This document shows, one piece after another, positions 55,759 to 64,000 of a stretch of 64,000 nucleotides of DNA. The notes beneath the pieces were generated by a model. It worked only from the letters and a program-made list of their open reading frames with translations, ran no database searches and was not told the origin of the DNA. This DNA is from JAIBJN01 sp963748205. GTDB lineage: Bacteria; Actinomycetota; Thermoleophilia; Gaiellales; Gaiellaceae. The stretch covers positions 62,001 through 126,000 of the forward strand of contig CAVVIB010000011.1 of the NCBI GenBank assembly GCA_963748205.1. The letters are read 5' to 3'. Position 1 is the first letter of the stretch. Each line of letters begins with the position of its first letter. The position numbers were made by a program, and so were the translations under genes.

Positions 55759-56714
55759 ATGGGACGATTCCTCCTCAAGCGGCTGGGCCTCGCGGCGATC
55801 ACGCTCTTCCTCCTCAGCGTCATCGTCTTCTTCGGGACGCAGGTGCTGCCGGGAAACGTCGGCCGGCGCATCCTCGGGCCCTTCGCCGACCAGGCCGCCG
55901 TCGACAGCGCTCAACGAGCGGCTGGGCACGGACCGCGTCGCTGCTCACCCAGTACTGGGACTGGATCACGGGCCTCTTCACCGGCGACTTCGGCACCTCG
56001 CTCGCCCAGAACGTGCCGGTCACCGAGCTGATCGGGAACGCGCTCGTCAACTCGCTCAAGCTCGCCGCGTTCGCGTTCGTCCTCGTCGTCCCGCTGGCGA
56101 TCGTCGGCGGCGTCATCGCCGCCCTCAGGCGCGACCGGCTCACCGACCGGGTGATCACGATCGGGGGGCTCTCGCTCTCCGTCGTGCCCGAGTTCGTCTC
56201 GGGGATCATCCTCATCCTCGTCTTCGGGCTCTGGCTCGACGTCCTCCCGGTCAGCGCCAGGGCGCCCGCGGGCGCAAGCATCCTGACCCAGCTCGAGTAC
56301 CTGCTCCTCCCCGCGCTGACGCTCGTGATCCTCCTCTTCGGCTACATCGCCCGCATCACGCGGGCCGGGACGATCGAGGCGCTCGACGCCGACTACACGC
56401 GCACGGCCGTGCTGAAGGGCCTCCCCCGGCGCACGGTGCTCAAGCGCCACGTGCTGCGCAACTCGCTTCTGCCCACCATCGCCGTCGTCGCCACCCAGAC
56501 CGGCTACCTGATCGGCGGCCTCGTCGTCGTCGAGACCCTCTTCAACTACCCGGGCATGGGGCGGCTCATCGTCACGGCGGCGACCCAGAAGGACATACCT
56601 CTGCTGGAGGCCGCCGTCCTCGTCGTCGGGACGATCTTCCTGATCGCGATGCTCGTCGCCGACCTCCTCTACTCGCTCCTCAACCCCCGCATCCGCTACT
56701 CGGGCGCCGAATGA
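55759..56714 (+). CDS. DppB-type ABC importer permease, two insertions
   Basis: About 317 residues. The N-terminal helix is LGLAAITLFLLSVIVFFGTQ, then LPGNVGRRILGPFADQAAVD. The permease loop VLKGLPRRTVLKRHVLRNSL is the EAA motif that contacts the ATPase, and TGYLIGGLVVVETLFNYPGM is the conserved DppB block. Extra bases near 55910 and 55937 split the N-terminal 60 residues from the rest. Six helices are expected. It pairs with the next permease in a Dpp/Opp-class importer. Confidence 0.87.
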
Positions 56715-57605
56715 CGACACGATCGAAGACCCAGCCGCCCCGATCCAGATCCCTGTCCGGGACGAGGCGACGATCGCCCGCGGGGAGCGCATCCGCCTCC
56801 TCGTTGCGCTCGCCGGGGTTCATCTTCGGCGCCATCCTCGTCGGCTTCTGGGTCGATCTGCGCGCTCTTCGGCGCCGCTGATCGCGCCGCAGGACCCGCA
56901 GGCCGACGACATCCTCAACAAGCTCGGCGCGCCGTCGGGCGAGCATTTCTTCGGCACCGACCGGCTCGGTCGCGACGTCTTCTCGCGCGTCATCGTCGGA
57001 GCGCGGGAGATTCTCATCACCGCCCCGCTCGCGACGCTGCTCGGCACGGTCGTCGGCACGGCGATCGGCCTCGTGACCGGCTACTACCGCGGGCTCGTCG
57101 ACGACATCGTCGATGCGCATCGTCGACGCGATGCTCGCCGTGCCGGTGATCATCATCGCGTTCCTCGCCATCGTCGCCCGCGGCGCCTCGCGGCTGACGA
57201 TCATCCTCGTCATCGGCTTCGTCTTCTCGATGATCATCGCCAAGACCGTGCGGGCGGCGGTGCTCAGCGAGCGCGAGCTCGACTACGTCCAGGCGGCGCG
57301 CCTCCGCAACGAGCGCTCGCCGTACATCATGTTCGCGGAGATCCTCCCGAACGTGATGGGGCCGATCGTGGTCGAGTTCACCGTCCGGCTCGGGTACGCG
57401 ATCTTCACGATCGCCACGCTCGCGTTCCTCGGCTTCGGCGCCGACCCGTCGATCCCGGACTGGGGGCGCGACATCGAGCAGCACTACACGTTCATCAGCG
57501 CCGGCGATCTGGTGGACCGTCCTCTTCCCGTCCCTCGCGATCGCGACGCTGATCGTCGGGATCAACCTGATCGCGGACGCGATCGCGCAGACCTTCGAGC
57601 GATGA
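56711..57605 (+). CDS. DppC-type ABC importer permease, several indels
   Basis: About 295 residues; overlaps the DppB stop as ATGA. Reassembled blocks: DEATIARGERIRLLVALAG, FIFGAILVGFWVICALFGAL, GEHFFGTDRLGRDVFSRVIV (the DppC signature GTDxxGRDxxSR), LDYVQAARLRNERSPYIMFA (EAA loop) and FLGFGADPSIPDWGRDIEQH. Indels lie just after the start and near 56815, 56851, 56876, 57112 and 57517. This is the most damaged gene of the operon but every conserved block can be recovered. Confidence 0.83.
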
Positions 57606-59843
57606 GACCGAGCCCGCCATCCAGCTGGAAGACCTCGAGGTCGTCTACCGCGTCCGCGGCATCGACCGGCCCGTGCTCCGCGGGCTCTCGATCACGATCG
57701 GCAAGGGCGAGTCGTACGGCCTCGTGGGCGAGTCCGGCTGCGGGAAGACGACGGCCGCGTTCACGATCATGCGCTACCTCCCGCGGAACGGGCGCGTCGT
57801 GTCCGGCTCGATCCACGCCGACGGCAAGGACCTCCTGGCCATGAGCGAGGCCGAGGTGCGCCGCCTGCGCGCCTCCGCGATCTCGATGGTCTACCAGAAC
57901 CCCGGCGCCGCGCTGAACCCGGCGATCAGGGTCGGCGACCAGATCGCCGAGGTCTTCCGGCTCATGGGCCACGACCAGGGCGGAGTCGCTCGACCGCGCG
58001 CAGGAGATGCTTGCGCAAGGTGCAGATCTCCGACCCGGCCGGCGGGATGCGCCGCTACCCGCACCAGCTCTCCGGCGGCGGCCAGCAGCGCGTCGTCATC
58101 GCGATGGCGCTGGCCTCCGACCCGACGCTCCTCATCCTCGACGAGCCGACCACCGGCCTCGACGCCACGGTCGAGGCGGAGGTGCTCGACCTCGTCGCCG
58201 CGCTGCGCCAGGAGTTCGGGACGAGCGTCCTCTTCATCAGCCACAACCTCGCGGTCATCCGCAAGATGTGCGAGCGGGTCGGCGTCCTCTACGCCGGCCG
58301 GCTCGTCGAGGAGGGCGAGGCGGAGACCGTCTTCACCGAGCCGCGCCACCCGTACACGGTCGGGCTCCTGCGCTGCATCCCGCGCGGCGGGCTGCGCAAG
58401 GACCGCGACCGCCTCGACACGATCCCCGGCTACCTGCCGCAGCTCGGCGCAGACCTTCCCGGCTGCGTCTTCGCCGACCGCTGCGGGCTCGTGCAGGAGA
58501 TCTGCCGGACCGACGAGCCGCCGCTCCACCCGCTCGGAGGCGGACATTTGAGCCGCTGCCACTTCCACGACAAGGCGGCCGAGGTCCCGTACACCGCGAG
58601 CTCGATCCCGGCCCGCGGTGCCGCACGCGAGAACGGCGAGGGCCTCGTCCGGCTCGAGAACGCCAGCAAGACGTTCTCCCACGAAGGGAGCACGGTGCGC
58701 GCGCTCGTCGACGTCGACCTCTCGATCGGCGCCGGCGAGACGCTCGGCCTCGTCGGCGAGTCGGGCTGCGGCAAGACGACGCTCGCGCGCGTGCTTCTCG
58801 GCCTGACCGCGCCCGGACGAGGGCTCGACCGTCGAGCTGGACGGCGAGCCGCTCGCGCCCCGGGTCGTCAAGCGGAAGACCGAGCAGGTGCGCGCGCTCC
58901 AGACCGTCTTCCAGAACCCCGACTCCGCCCTCAACCGGCGCTTCTCCGTGCGCCGCATCATCGGGCGCGCGCTCGACGAAGCTCGTCGGGCTCCGCGGCG
59001 AAGCGGCGGGAGGAGCGGCTGCAGGAGATCGCCTCCTCGGTGCGCTTCGACGAGCGGCTCCTGAGCGCCCGGCCCGTCCAGCTCTCGGGCGGCCTCAAGC
59101 AGCGCGTCGCGATCGGGCGGGCGTTCGCCGGCGAGCCGCGCGTCGTCGTCTGCGACGAGCCGACCTCCGCGCTCGATGTCTCGGTGCAGGCCGCGATCCT
59201 CAACCTCCTCGCCGACCTCCAGGCGAAGGAGGGCGTGACCTACCTGTTCATCTCCCACGACCTGGGCGTCGTCCGCTACCTCGCCGACCGCATCGCCGTC
59301 CTCTACCTCGGGCGGCTGATGGAGCTCGGGCCGGCCGAGGCGGTCTTCAACCCGCCGCACCACCCGTACACCGAGGCGCTGCTCTCCGCGGTGCCGACGC
59401 TCGAGGGCGAGGAGCGCCCGCGGATCCGGCTCGAGGGCGAGATCCCGAGCGCCGCCGACCCGCCCTCCGGCTGCGTCTTCCACACGCGCTGCCCGCGCTA
59501 CCTGGGCGCGATCTGCGAGGAGCAGGAGCCGCCGCTGGCCGAGGTCGAGCGCGGGCACTACATCCGCTGCCACATCCCGGTCGACGAGCTGCGGCGGATC
59601 CAGGCGAGAGCCGCCTCCGCCCCGCGCGCGTCAGCCGGTGGAGTCGAAGACGACGAGCTGACGCACGGCCTCGCCCGCCCGCAGGCGGTCGAAGGCCGCG
59701 GGCAGGTCCGCGAGCGCGATCCGGTCGCTGACGAGCTCCTCGAGCAGCAGGTCGCCGGACGCGTAGAGGTCGATGAGCCGCGGGACGTCCTCGAGGATGC
59801 GACGCGGAGCCGAGGAACGACCCCTTCAGCGTCTTCTCGTTGA
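57602..59843 (+). CDS. Fused DppD-DppF double ATPase, several insertions
   Basis: About 680-740 residues with two ABC ATPase domains in one polypeptide. Domain 1: VGESGCGKTTAAFTIMRYLP, signature HQLSGGGQQRVVIAMALASD, Walker B LLILDEPTTGLDAT, and the DppD C-terminal Cys-rich zipper CVFADRCGLVQEIC. Domain 2: VGESGCGKTTLARVLLGLTA, signature VQLSGGLKQRVAIGRAFAGE, Walker B VVVCDEPTSALDVS and CVFHTRCPRYLGAIC. Extra bases occur near 57604, 57972, 58010, 58817, 58980 and about 59000. No stop separates the two halves (58530-58640 reads through), as in GsiA/YejF-type ATPases. The open frame overruns the convergent dehydrogenase, so its true end is probably near 59.63 kb. Confidence 0.85.
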
Positions 59844-60744
59844 TGAAGCCCCAGGTGTCGATCTCCACCGTCGTGCCCTTGGGCGGGATGCCGAGCACCA
59901 CGGCGGTGCCGCCCGGACGAAGCGAGTCCCACGCCTCGCGGATCGTCTCCTTGCGACCGATGGCCTCGAACGCGTAGTCGGCGCCGCCGCCGGTCGCGTG
60001 GCGGATCCGGCGCGCCGTGTCCGCGGTCGGCTTCGCCTGGACGGTCGCGGTCGCGCCCAGCCGCTCGGCGAGCTCGAGCTTGTCGGCGCGTGTGTCGACG
60101 GCGACGACGGCTCCGGCACCTGCGATGCGCGCCGCCTGGATCACGGAGAGCCCGACGCCGCCGCAGCCGATGACCGCGACGCGCGCGCCCGGCTCGACCT
60201 GCGCCGTTCGCGTGACCCCGCCCCAGCCCGTCAGCACGGCGCAGCCGATCAGGGCCGCGAGGTCGAGCGGGACGTCGTCGCGGATCGGCACGGCGACGGA
60301 CTCCGGCACGACGGCGTGCTCGGCGAACGACGAGACGGAGTTGAAGTGGCGCAGCTCGGCGCCGTCGTACGAGAGCCGGGAAGTGCCGTCGGCGAGCGTC
60401 CCCGTGGCGGCCATGCGCCCGCCCAGCTCGCAGAAGTTCGGCCGCCCGGCGCGGCAGCTCTCGCACTCCCCGCACGAGGGGACGAGCGCGAGCACGACGT
60501 GGTCTCCCGGCCGAACCCGCTCGACCCCGTCGCCGACCTCGGTCACGACGCCCGCCGCCTCGTGGCCGAGCACGAGCGGCAGCGGCTCGGGGATGTCGCC
60601 GTCGACGACGTGCAGGTCGCTGTGGCAGACCCCGCAGGCGGCGATGCGCACGAGCACCTCCCTGGCCTGCGGCGGCGCCAGGTCGACGTCGAGGATCTCC
60701 ACCGGTCGGCCCGGCTCCCACAGCACGGCGGCCTGCATCCGCAT
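59631..60744 (-). CDS. Zinc-dependent alcohol dehydrogenase (MDR superfamily), one frameshift
   Basis: About 370 residues. Catalytic zinc region: IAACGVCHSDLHVVDGDIPE and LVLGHEAAGVVTEVGDGVER. Structural zinc: four Cys in SCGECESCRAGRPNFCELGG. Cofactor site: VAVIGCGGVGLSVIQAARIA. One extra G near 59807 splits off the last 60 residues, which resume as ILEDVPRLIDLYASGDLLLE and end VRQLVVFDSTG at 59631. It resembles class III/mycothiol-dependent and aryl-alcohol MDR enzymes. It is divergent from a second MDR dehydrogenase with a 70-bp gap. Confidence 0.9.
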
Positions 60745-60800
60745 CGGCCGAGCCTATCGCCCGGCGAGCCGCGGCCCGTGTTCGAGCGGCCTCGCCGCCG

Positions 60801-60806
60801 TAGAAT
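60801..60806 (+). promoter_or_regulatory. -10 element for a leaderless transcript
   Basis: TAGAAT ends seven bases before the ATG at 60814. That distance puts the expected transcription start at or next to the start codon, as in actinobacterial leaderless mRNAs. No ribosome-binding site is visible before this ATG. Confidence 0.45.
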
Positions 60807-60813
60807 CGCGCGC

Positions 60814-61911
60814 ATGCGCGCCGCCGTGCTCCGCGAGATCGGGAAGCCCCTGACAGTCGAGGACGTCGAGCTCGCCGATCCGGGGCCCGGCGAGGTGACC
60901 GTCCGCATCGTGGCGAGCGGCGTCTGCCACAGCGACTGGAACGTGATCACCGGCGCGACGCCGAACCCCCTGCCGGCCGTGCTCGGCCACGAGGGCGCCG
61001 GCGTCGTGGAGGCGGTCGGCGAGGGCGTGACCGCGGTCGCCGAGGGCGATCACGTCATCCTCTCCTGGCTCCCGTTCTGCGGCGAGTGCTTCTACTGCGT
61101 GCAGGGCCGCGGCGTCCTCTGCGACGCGGCCATGGCGGACATGTTCGAAGGGACCCTCCCGGGCGGCAGGCTCGCACTGTCGCAGAACGGGTCGAAGCTC
61201 TACCACTACTCGTTCCTCTCGACGTTCGCGGAGCGCTGCGTCGTGCCGGAGAGCTGCTGTGTCCGGATCCGTCAGGACGCCTCGCTCGAGGTCGCGGCGC
61301 TCGTCGGCTGCGCGGTGATGACGGGCTTCGGCGCCGCCGTCCTCCGCGCCCGTGTCGAGCCCGGGAGCACAGCGGTCGTCTACGGCGCGGGCGGAGTCGG
61401 GCTCTCGGCGATCCTCGGCTGCAAGCTCGCCGGGGCGCGCGCGATCGTGGCCGCCGACCCGGTGGCCTTCAAGCGGGAGACCGCGCTCGGCCTCGGCGCG
61501 ACGCACGCGGTCGACCCCGCGGGCGAGGACGTCGGCGCGCTCCTCCGCGAGCTCACCGACGGCCGCGGCGCCGACTACGCCTTCGACACCGCCGGCGCAC
61601 CCGGGGTGGTCGCGCAGGCCTACGACGCCGTCCGGCGAGGCGGAATGGTCGTGGCGGTCGGGATCCCGCCGGTCGGTGCAACCGCCGATCTGCCCGGGCC
61701 TGGGCTCCCGCGCGAGGAGAAGGTCGTCACGGGCAGCTTCTACGGCTCCTGCCGGCCGCACGTCGACATGCCGCTCGTGATCGACCTCTACATGGACGGC
61801 AGGCTCGACCTGGACGCGCTCGTCTCGCGGCGCTACGGGCTGGACGAGATCAACGAGGCGTTCGCGGCCATGAACGCCGGCGAGGTCGCGCGCGGGGTGA
61901 TCGCCTTCTGA
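60814..61911 (+). CDS. Zinc-dependent alcohol dehydrogenase (MDR, class III-like)
   Basis: 365 residues, intact. IVASGVCHSDWNVITGATPN and AVLGHEGAGVVEAVGEGVTA hold the catalytic zinc ligands; FCGECFYCVQGRGVLC holds the four structural Cys. The NAD site is VVYGAGGVGLSAILGCKLAG. FLSTFAERCVVPESCCVRIR and VVTGSFYGSCRPHVDMPLVI resemble S-hydroxymethylglutathione/mycothiol (class III) dehydrogenases, which oxidise thiol adducts of formaldehyde. The Fae homologue follows at once, supporting an aldehyde or C1 role. It probably has a leaderless mRNA. Confidence 0.9.
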   Translation: MRAAVLREIGKPLTVEDVELADPGPGEVTVRIVASGVCHSDWNVITGATPNPLPAVLGHEGAGVVEAVGEGVTAVAEGDHVILSWLPFCGECFYCVQGRGVLCDAAMADMFEGTLPGGRLALSQNGSKLYHYSFLSTFAERCVVPESCCVRIRQDASLEVAALVGCAVMTGFGAAVLRARVEPGSTAVVYGAGGVGLSAILGCKLAGARAIVAADPVAFKRETALGLGATHAVDPAGEDVGALLRELTDGRGADYAFDTAGAPGVVAQAYDAVRRGGMVVAVGIPPVGATADLPGPGLPREEKVVTGSFYGSCRPHVDMPLVIDLYMDGRLDLDALVSRRYGLDEINEAFAAMNAGEVARGVIAF

Positions 61912-62421
61912 GGTTCGCAGAGCGGACGCTCCTCGGCGAGGGCTTCGCGGGCAGCGGGCCGAGCGCCGCTCACGTGAACACGGTGCTCGGCCGCAAGGGC
62001 GGCCCCGTGGAGACCGCCTGGGCCACCGCGCTGGCGACGCCCGGCCTCGGCCACATCCCGTTCGTGACCGTGGTGCGCCCGAACATGCCGGTGAAGCCGG
62101 CGACGCTCTTCGTCAACAAGGCCGACATTCGCAGCGACCGGCATGCCGAGCTCACCTGGGGAGCAGCGCAGGCAGGGCTCGCCCGGGGCGTGCTCGAAGC
62201 CGTCGCCGACGGGACGATTCCCGCGGGCGAGGTCGACGACCTCCTTCTCATCGCCGCGGTGTGGGTCGACTGGGCCGCCGACGACGAGGAGGCGGTCTAC
62301 CTCGCCAACGTCGAGGCGACTCACGCGGCGCCTCGCAGCCGGCGCGGAGGGACGCCCGGCCATCGAGGACCTCCTCGAGCTCCGGAGCGAGCCCGCGAAC
62401 CCGTTCTTCCGGCGCTCGTGA
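61908..62421 (+). CDS. Formaldehyde-activating enzyme (Fae) family protein, one frameshift
   Basis: About 170 residues. LRFAERTLLGEGFAGSGPSA then AHVNTVLGRKGGPVETAWAT matches the Fae N-terminus; His22 corresponds to the catalytic His that follows GDGNEVA in methylotroph Fae. VTVVRPNMPVKPATLFVNKA, TWGAAQAGLARGVLEAVADG and LLLIAAVWVDWAADDEEAVY are further Fae blocks, and the end PANPFFRRS mirrors the Fae tail. One extra base near 62333 shifts the frame. The start is unclear: no ATG/GTG fits, so CTG 61908 or a lost ATG. Fae joins formaldehyde to tetrahydromethanopterin; paralogues without that pathway have unknown roles. Confidence 0.85.
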
Positions 62422-63527
62422 AGATCACGGGCATCCGCCTCCGGCGGCTGCGCCTTCCGCTCGACCCGCCCTTCGAGCCCGCCTGGGACCCCGAGCCGCG
62501 GCGTGCCTTCGAGGCGACCCTCGTCTACGTGGACACCGACGACGGGCTCACCGGGATCGGCTCCGGGAACACCATGGACGGCTTCGAGCGCTACGCGCCG
62601 CTCTTCGTCGGCCACGACCCGCTCGACATCGAGCACCACGTCCGCGTCCTGGAGTCGATCGACTTCCATGCCGGGCGGTACTGGCCACTCGAGGCGGCGT
62701 TGTGGGACCTGGCCGGGAAGGCCCACGGGGTGCCGACGGCGCAGCTTCTCGGCGGGGCGCTGAGCGAGATCCCTGTCTACGCGTCGACGGCGACCCGGCT
62801 GGAGCCGGCTGCGCGCGGCGAGACGGCACTGGCGCTGCGCGACCGGGGTTTCCGGGCGCTGAAGGTCAGGATCGACAAGGAGCGGCCCGACGAAGGGGTC
62901 GAGGCCGTGGCCGCCGTCCGGGAGGCCGTCGGCGCAGAGATGGAGATCATGGTCGACCTCAACCAGGGCTGGCGCATGCCCGGGGACGTGGGGCCGCTCC
63001 TGGGCTACGACGCGGTCGCCGCTCTCGCTACGCGCCTGCGCGAGCTGGACGTCTTCTGGCTGGAAGAGCCGCTCGCGGGCGACGACCTGGACGGCCTGGC
63101 GCGGCTGCGCGCGGAGACCGGGATTCGTCTCGCAGGTGGCGAGATGGCCCGGCGGCCCGCGGAGCTCGCGGCCTACGTCGACGGCGGGGCGCTCGACGTG
63201 CTCCAGCCCGACGCCGTCCTCGCCGTCGGCGTCCTTCGCGCCCGCGAGCTGGCGGAGCGCGTCCTTCCGGCCGGCCTCTGGTTCACGCCGCACACGTGGA
63301 CGAACGGGATCGGGCTCCTCGCCAACCTCCACCTGGCCGCCGGTGTCGGCGGCGGGCCGTTCCTGGAGCTTCCGTTCGACCCGCCGGGCTGGACGCCGGA
63401 GCGCCGCGACTTCATGCTCGCCGAGCCGGTCACGCCGGGCCCCGACGGCGTTCTCGCCGTCCCGGATCGTCCCGGCCTCGGCTTCGAGCTCGACGAGGAG
63501 GCCGTCGACCGGTACACCGTCGGTTGA
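62418..63527 (+). CDS. Enolase superfamily (mandelate racemase/muconate lactonizing) enzyme
   Basis: 369 residues from GTG 62418, overlapping the Fae stop as GTGA. The capping domain contains FEATLVYVDTDDGLTGIGSG. The barrel has the base region FRALKVRIDKERPDEGVEAV (Lys-Val-Arg), metal ligands in EIMVDLNQGWRM (Asp), DVFWLEEPLAGDD (Glu) and IRLAGGEMA (Glu), and the second base His in LWFTPHTWTNGIGLL. The KxR plus His pattern fits the mandelate racemase/acid-sugar dehydratase branch rather than muconate cycloisomerase. A sugar-acid dehydration step is likely. In the operon with the ADH and Fae genes. Confidence 0.9.
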   Translation: MKITGIRLRRLRLPLDPPFEPAWDPEPRRAFEATLVYVDTDDGLTGIGSGNTMDGFERYAPLFVGHDPLDIEHHVRVLESIDFHAGRYWPLEAALWDLAGKAHGVPTAQLLGGALSEIPVYASTATRLEPAARGETALALRDRGFRALKVRIDKERPDEGVEAVAAVREAVGAEMEIMVDLNQGWRMPGDVGPLLGYDAVAALATRLRELDVFWLEEPLAGDDLDGLARLRAETGIRLAGGEMARRPAELAAYVDGGALDVLQPDAVLAVGVLRARELAERVLPAGLWFTPHTWTNGIGLLANLHLAAGVGGGPFLELPFDPPGWTPERRDFMLAEPVTPGPDGVLAVPDRPGLGFELDEEAVDRYTVG

Positions 63528-63530
63528 GCC

Positions 63531-64000
63531 ATGGCGACCTACGACGTCCACCAGCACCTCCTCCCGCCCACGCTCATCGAGGCGCTTCGCGCACGGCGGG
63601 AGCCGCCCCGGATCGTCGGCGGGTCGCTCGAGCTCGCCGAGGGCACGTTCCCGTTCGACGAGCGCGACCACGACCTGGGCGAGCGCGTTGCACTCCTCGA
63701 CCGCGACGGGATCGACGTCGCGATCGTCAGCCTGGCCCCGACGATGGAGACGGAGGGCAAGCCGGAGCTCGAGGAGGCGTACAACGACGGCATCCGCGCC
63801 GTCGTCGCCGAAGCAGGCGGACGGTTCCGCGCCTTTGCGGCCGGTGCGTGCCTCGACGGCTTCGCCGGCGCCTGCGTCTCGGCCCAGGCGCTCGTCCGGG
63901 GCCTCGGCACGCTGCCGGACGAGCTCGCCGGTGCCGGCCAGGTGCTCTTCGTCCACCCCGGGCCGCCCGGCGCTCCCCCGGCCGGTGCACCTCCGTGGTG
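63531..64000 (+). CDS. Amidohydrolase-family protein (partial, cut by window edge)
   Basis: From ATG 63531 the frame runs to the window end without a stop (156+ residues). It starts TYDVHQHLLPPTLIEALRAR, whose His-x-His is the first metal-binding motif of the amidohydrolase 2 (aminocarboxymuconate-semialdehyde decarboxylase-like) branch. LGERVALLDRDGIDVAIVSL and the stretch FRAFAAGACLDGF follow, with FVHPG near the edge as the next metal His. Members decarboxylate or hydrolyse lactones and cyclic acids. It continues the ADH-Fae-enolase operon; the product could be a lactonase or decarboxylase. Confidence 0.82.
   Translation, partial: MATYDVHQHLLPPTLIEALRARREPPRIVGGSLELAEGTFPFDERDHDLGERVALLDRDGIDVAIVSLAPTMETEGKPELEEAYNDGIRAVVAEAGGRFRAFAAGACLDGFAGACVSAQALVRGLGTLPDELAGAGQVLFVHPGPPGAPPAGAPPW

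Overview
High-GC chromosomal DNA from an actinobacterium. F420-type luciferase-like oxidoreductases beside a putative NADPH:F420 oxidoreductase, GTG/TTG starts, LuxR regulators with ATPase domains, AraC/NarL regulators, DUF3618/Holin-X pairs, a B12-independent methionine-synthase-like family and many VOC/DHFR-like enzymes would fit the class Thermoleophilia (Gaiellales/Solirubrobacterales). That placement is inference, not a marker-gene result. There are no rRNA genes, phage genes, IS elements or CRISPR arrays; one tRNA-Thr(GGU) is present.

Layout. 0-10.4 kb: mostly single genes (EEP-family hydrolase, SnoaL, cupin, several VOC proteins, a membrane GGDEF/HD-GYP protein, DUF3618 + Holin-X, tRNA-Thr, LtrA, a cupin-cyclase fusion, an AraC/VOC/DUF1801 operon). 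10.4-13.7 kb: FNR-type reductase, then a secreted HAL/PAL-fold protein without the MIO tripeptide, and a lipoprotein. 13.7-18.2 kb: an MMPL exporter divergent from a NarL-type two-component system. 18.2-28.8 kb: TOPRIM protein, methyltransferase, LuxR-ATPase regulator, MmcQ/YjbR, LLM enzyme, B3/B4-GNAT protein, secreted GH3 glycosidase, DMT transporter. 28.9-33.9 kb: GST, then a compact minus-strand operon of citryl-CoA-lyase-like protein, CoA ligase, MetE-like protein and VOC dioxygenase. 34.4-36 kb: F420 enzyme pair. 35.9-43 kb: a four-gene FtsX/LolD-type ABC export operon. 43-49.3 kb: secreted beta-propeller, aquaporin, thioesterase, nitroreductase, MFS exporter, ATP-grasp ligase. 49.4-59.8 kb: one apparent eight-gene plus-strand operon: MetE-like protein, a second MIO-less HAL-like protein, Gfo/Idh/MocA dehydrogenase, nucleoside hydrolase, and a complete Dpp-type importer (binding protein, two permeases, fused double ATPase). 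59.6-64 kb: two zinc alcohol dehydrogenases, a formaldehyde-activating-enzyme (Fae) homologue, an enolase-superfamily dehydratase and an amidohydrolase cut by the window edge.

Most interesting biology: the two HAL/PAL-fold proteins. Both lack the Ala-Ser-Gly that forms the MIO electrophile, and both have Gln-Asp-Pro-Leu-Ser where canonical enzymes have Gln-Asp-Pro-Tyr-Ser. One is exported; the other sits in an import/catabolism operon with a methyltransferase-like protein, a nucleoside hydrolase and a dehydrogenase. Together with the neighbouring dehydrogenase/Fae/enolase/amidohydrolase genes, this looks like an uncharacterised route for taking up and breaking down a methylated, possibly N-glycosidic, compound.

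Caution: about 45 single-base frameshifts interrupt otherwise well-conserved genes, mainly at 15.0-18.1 and 53.0-59.1 kb. Nearly all are one-base insertions, often of G or C, which points to sequencing error. I annotate these as intact genes with frameshifts.
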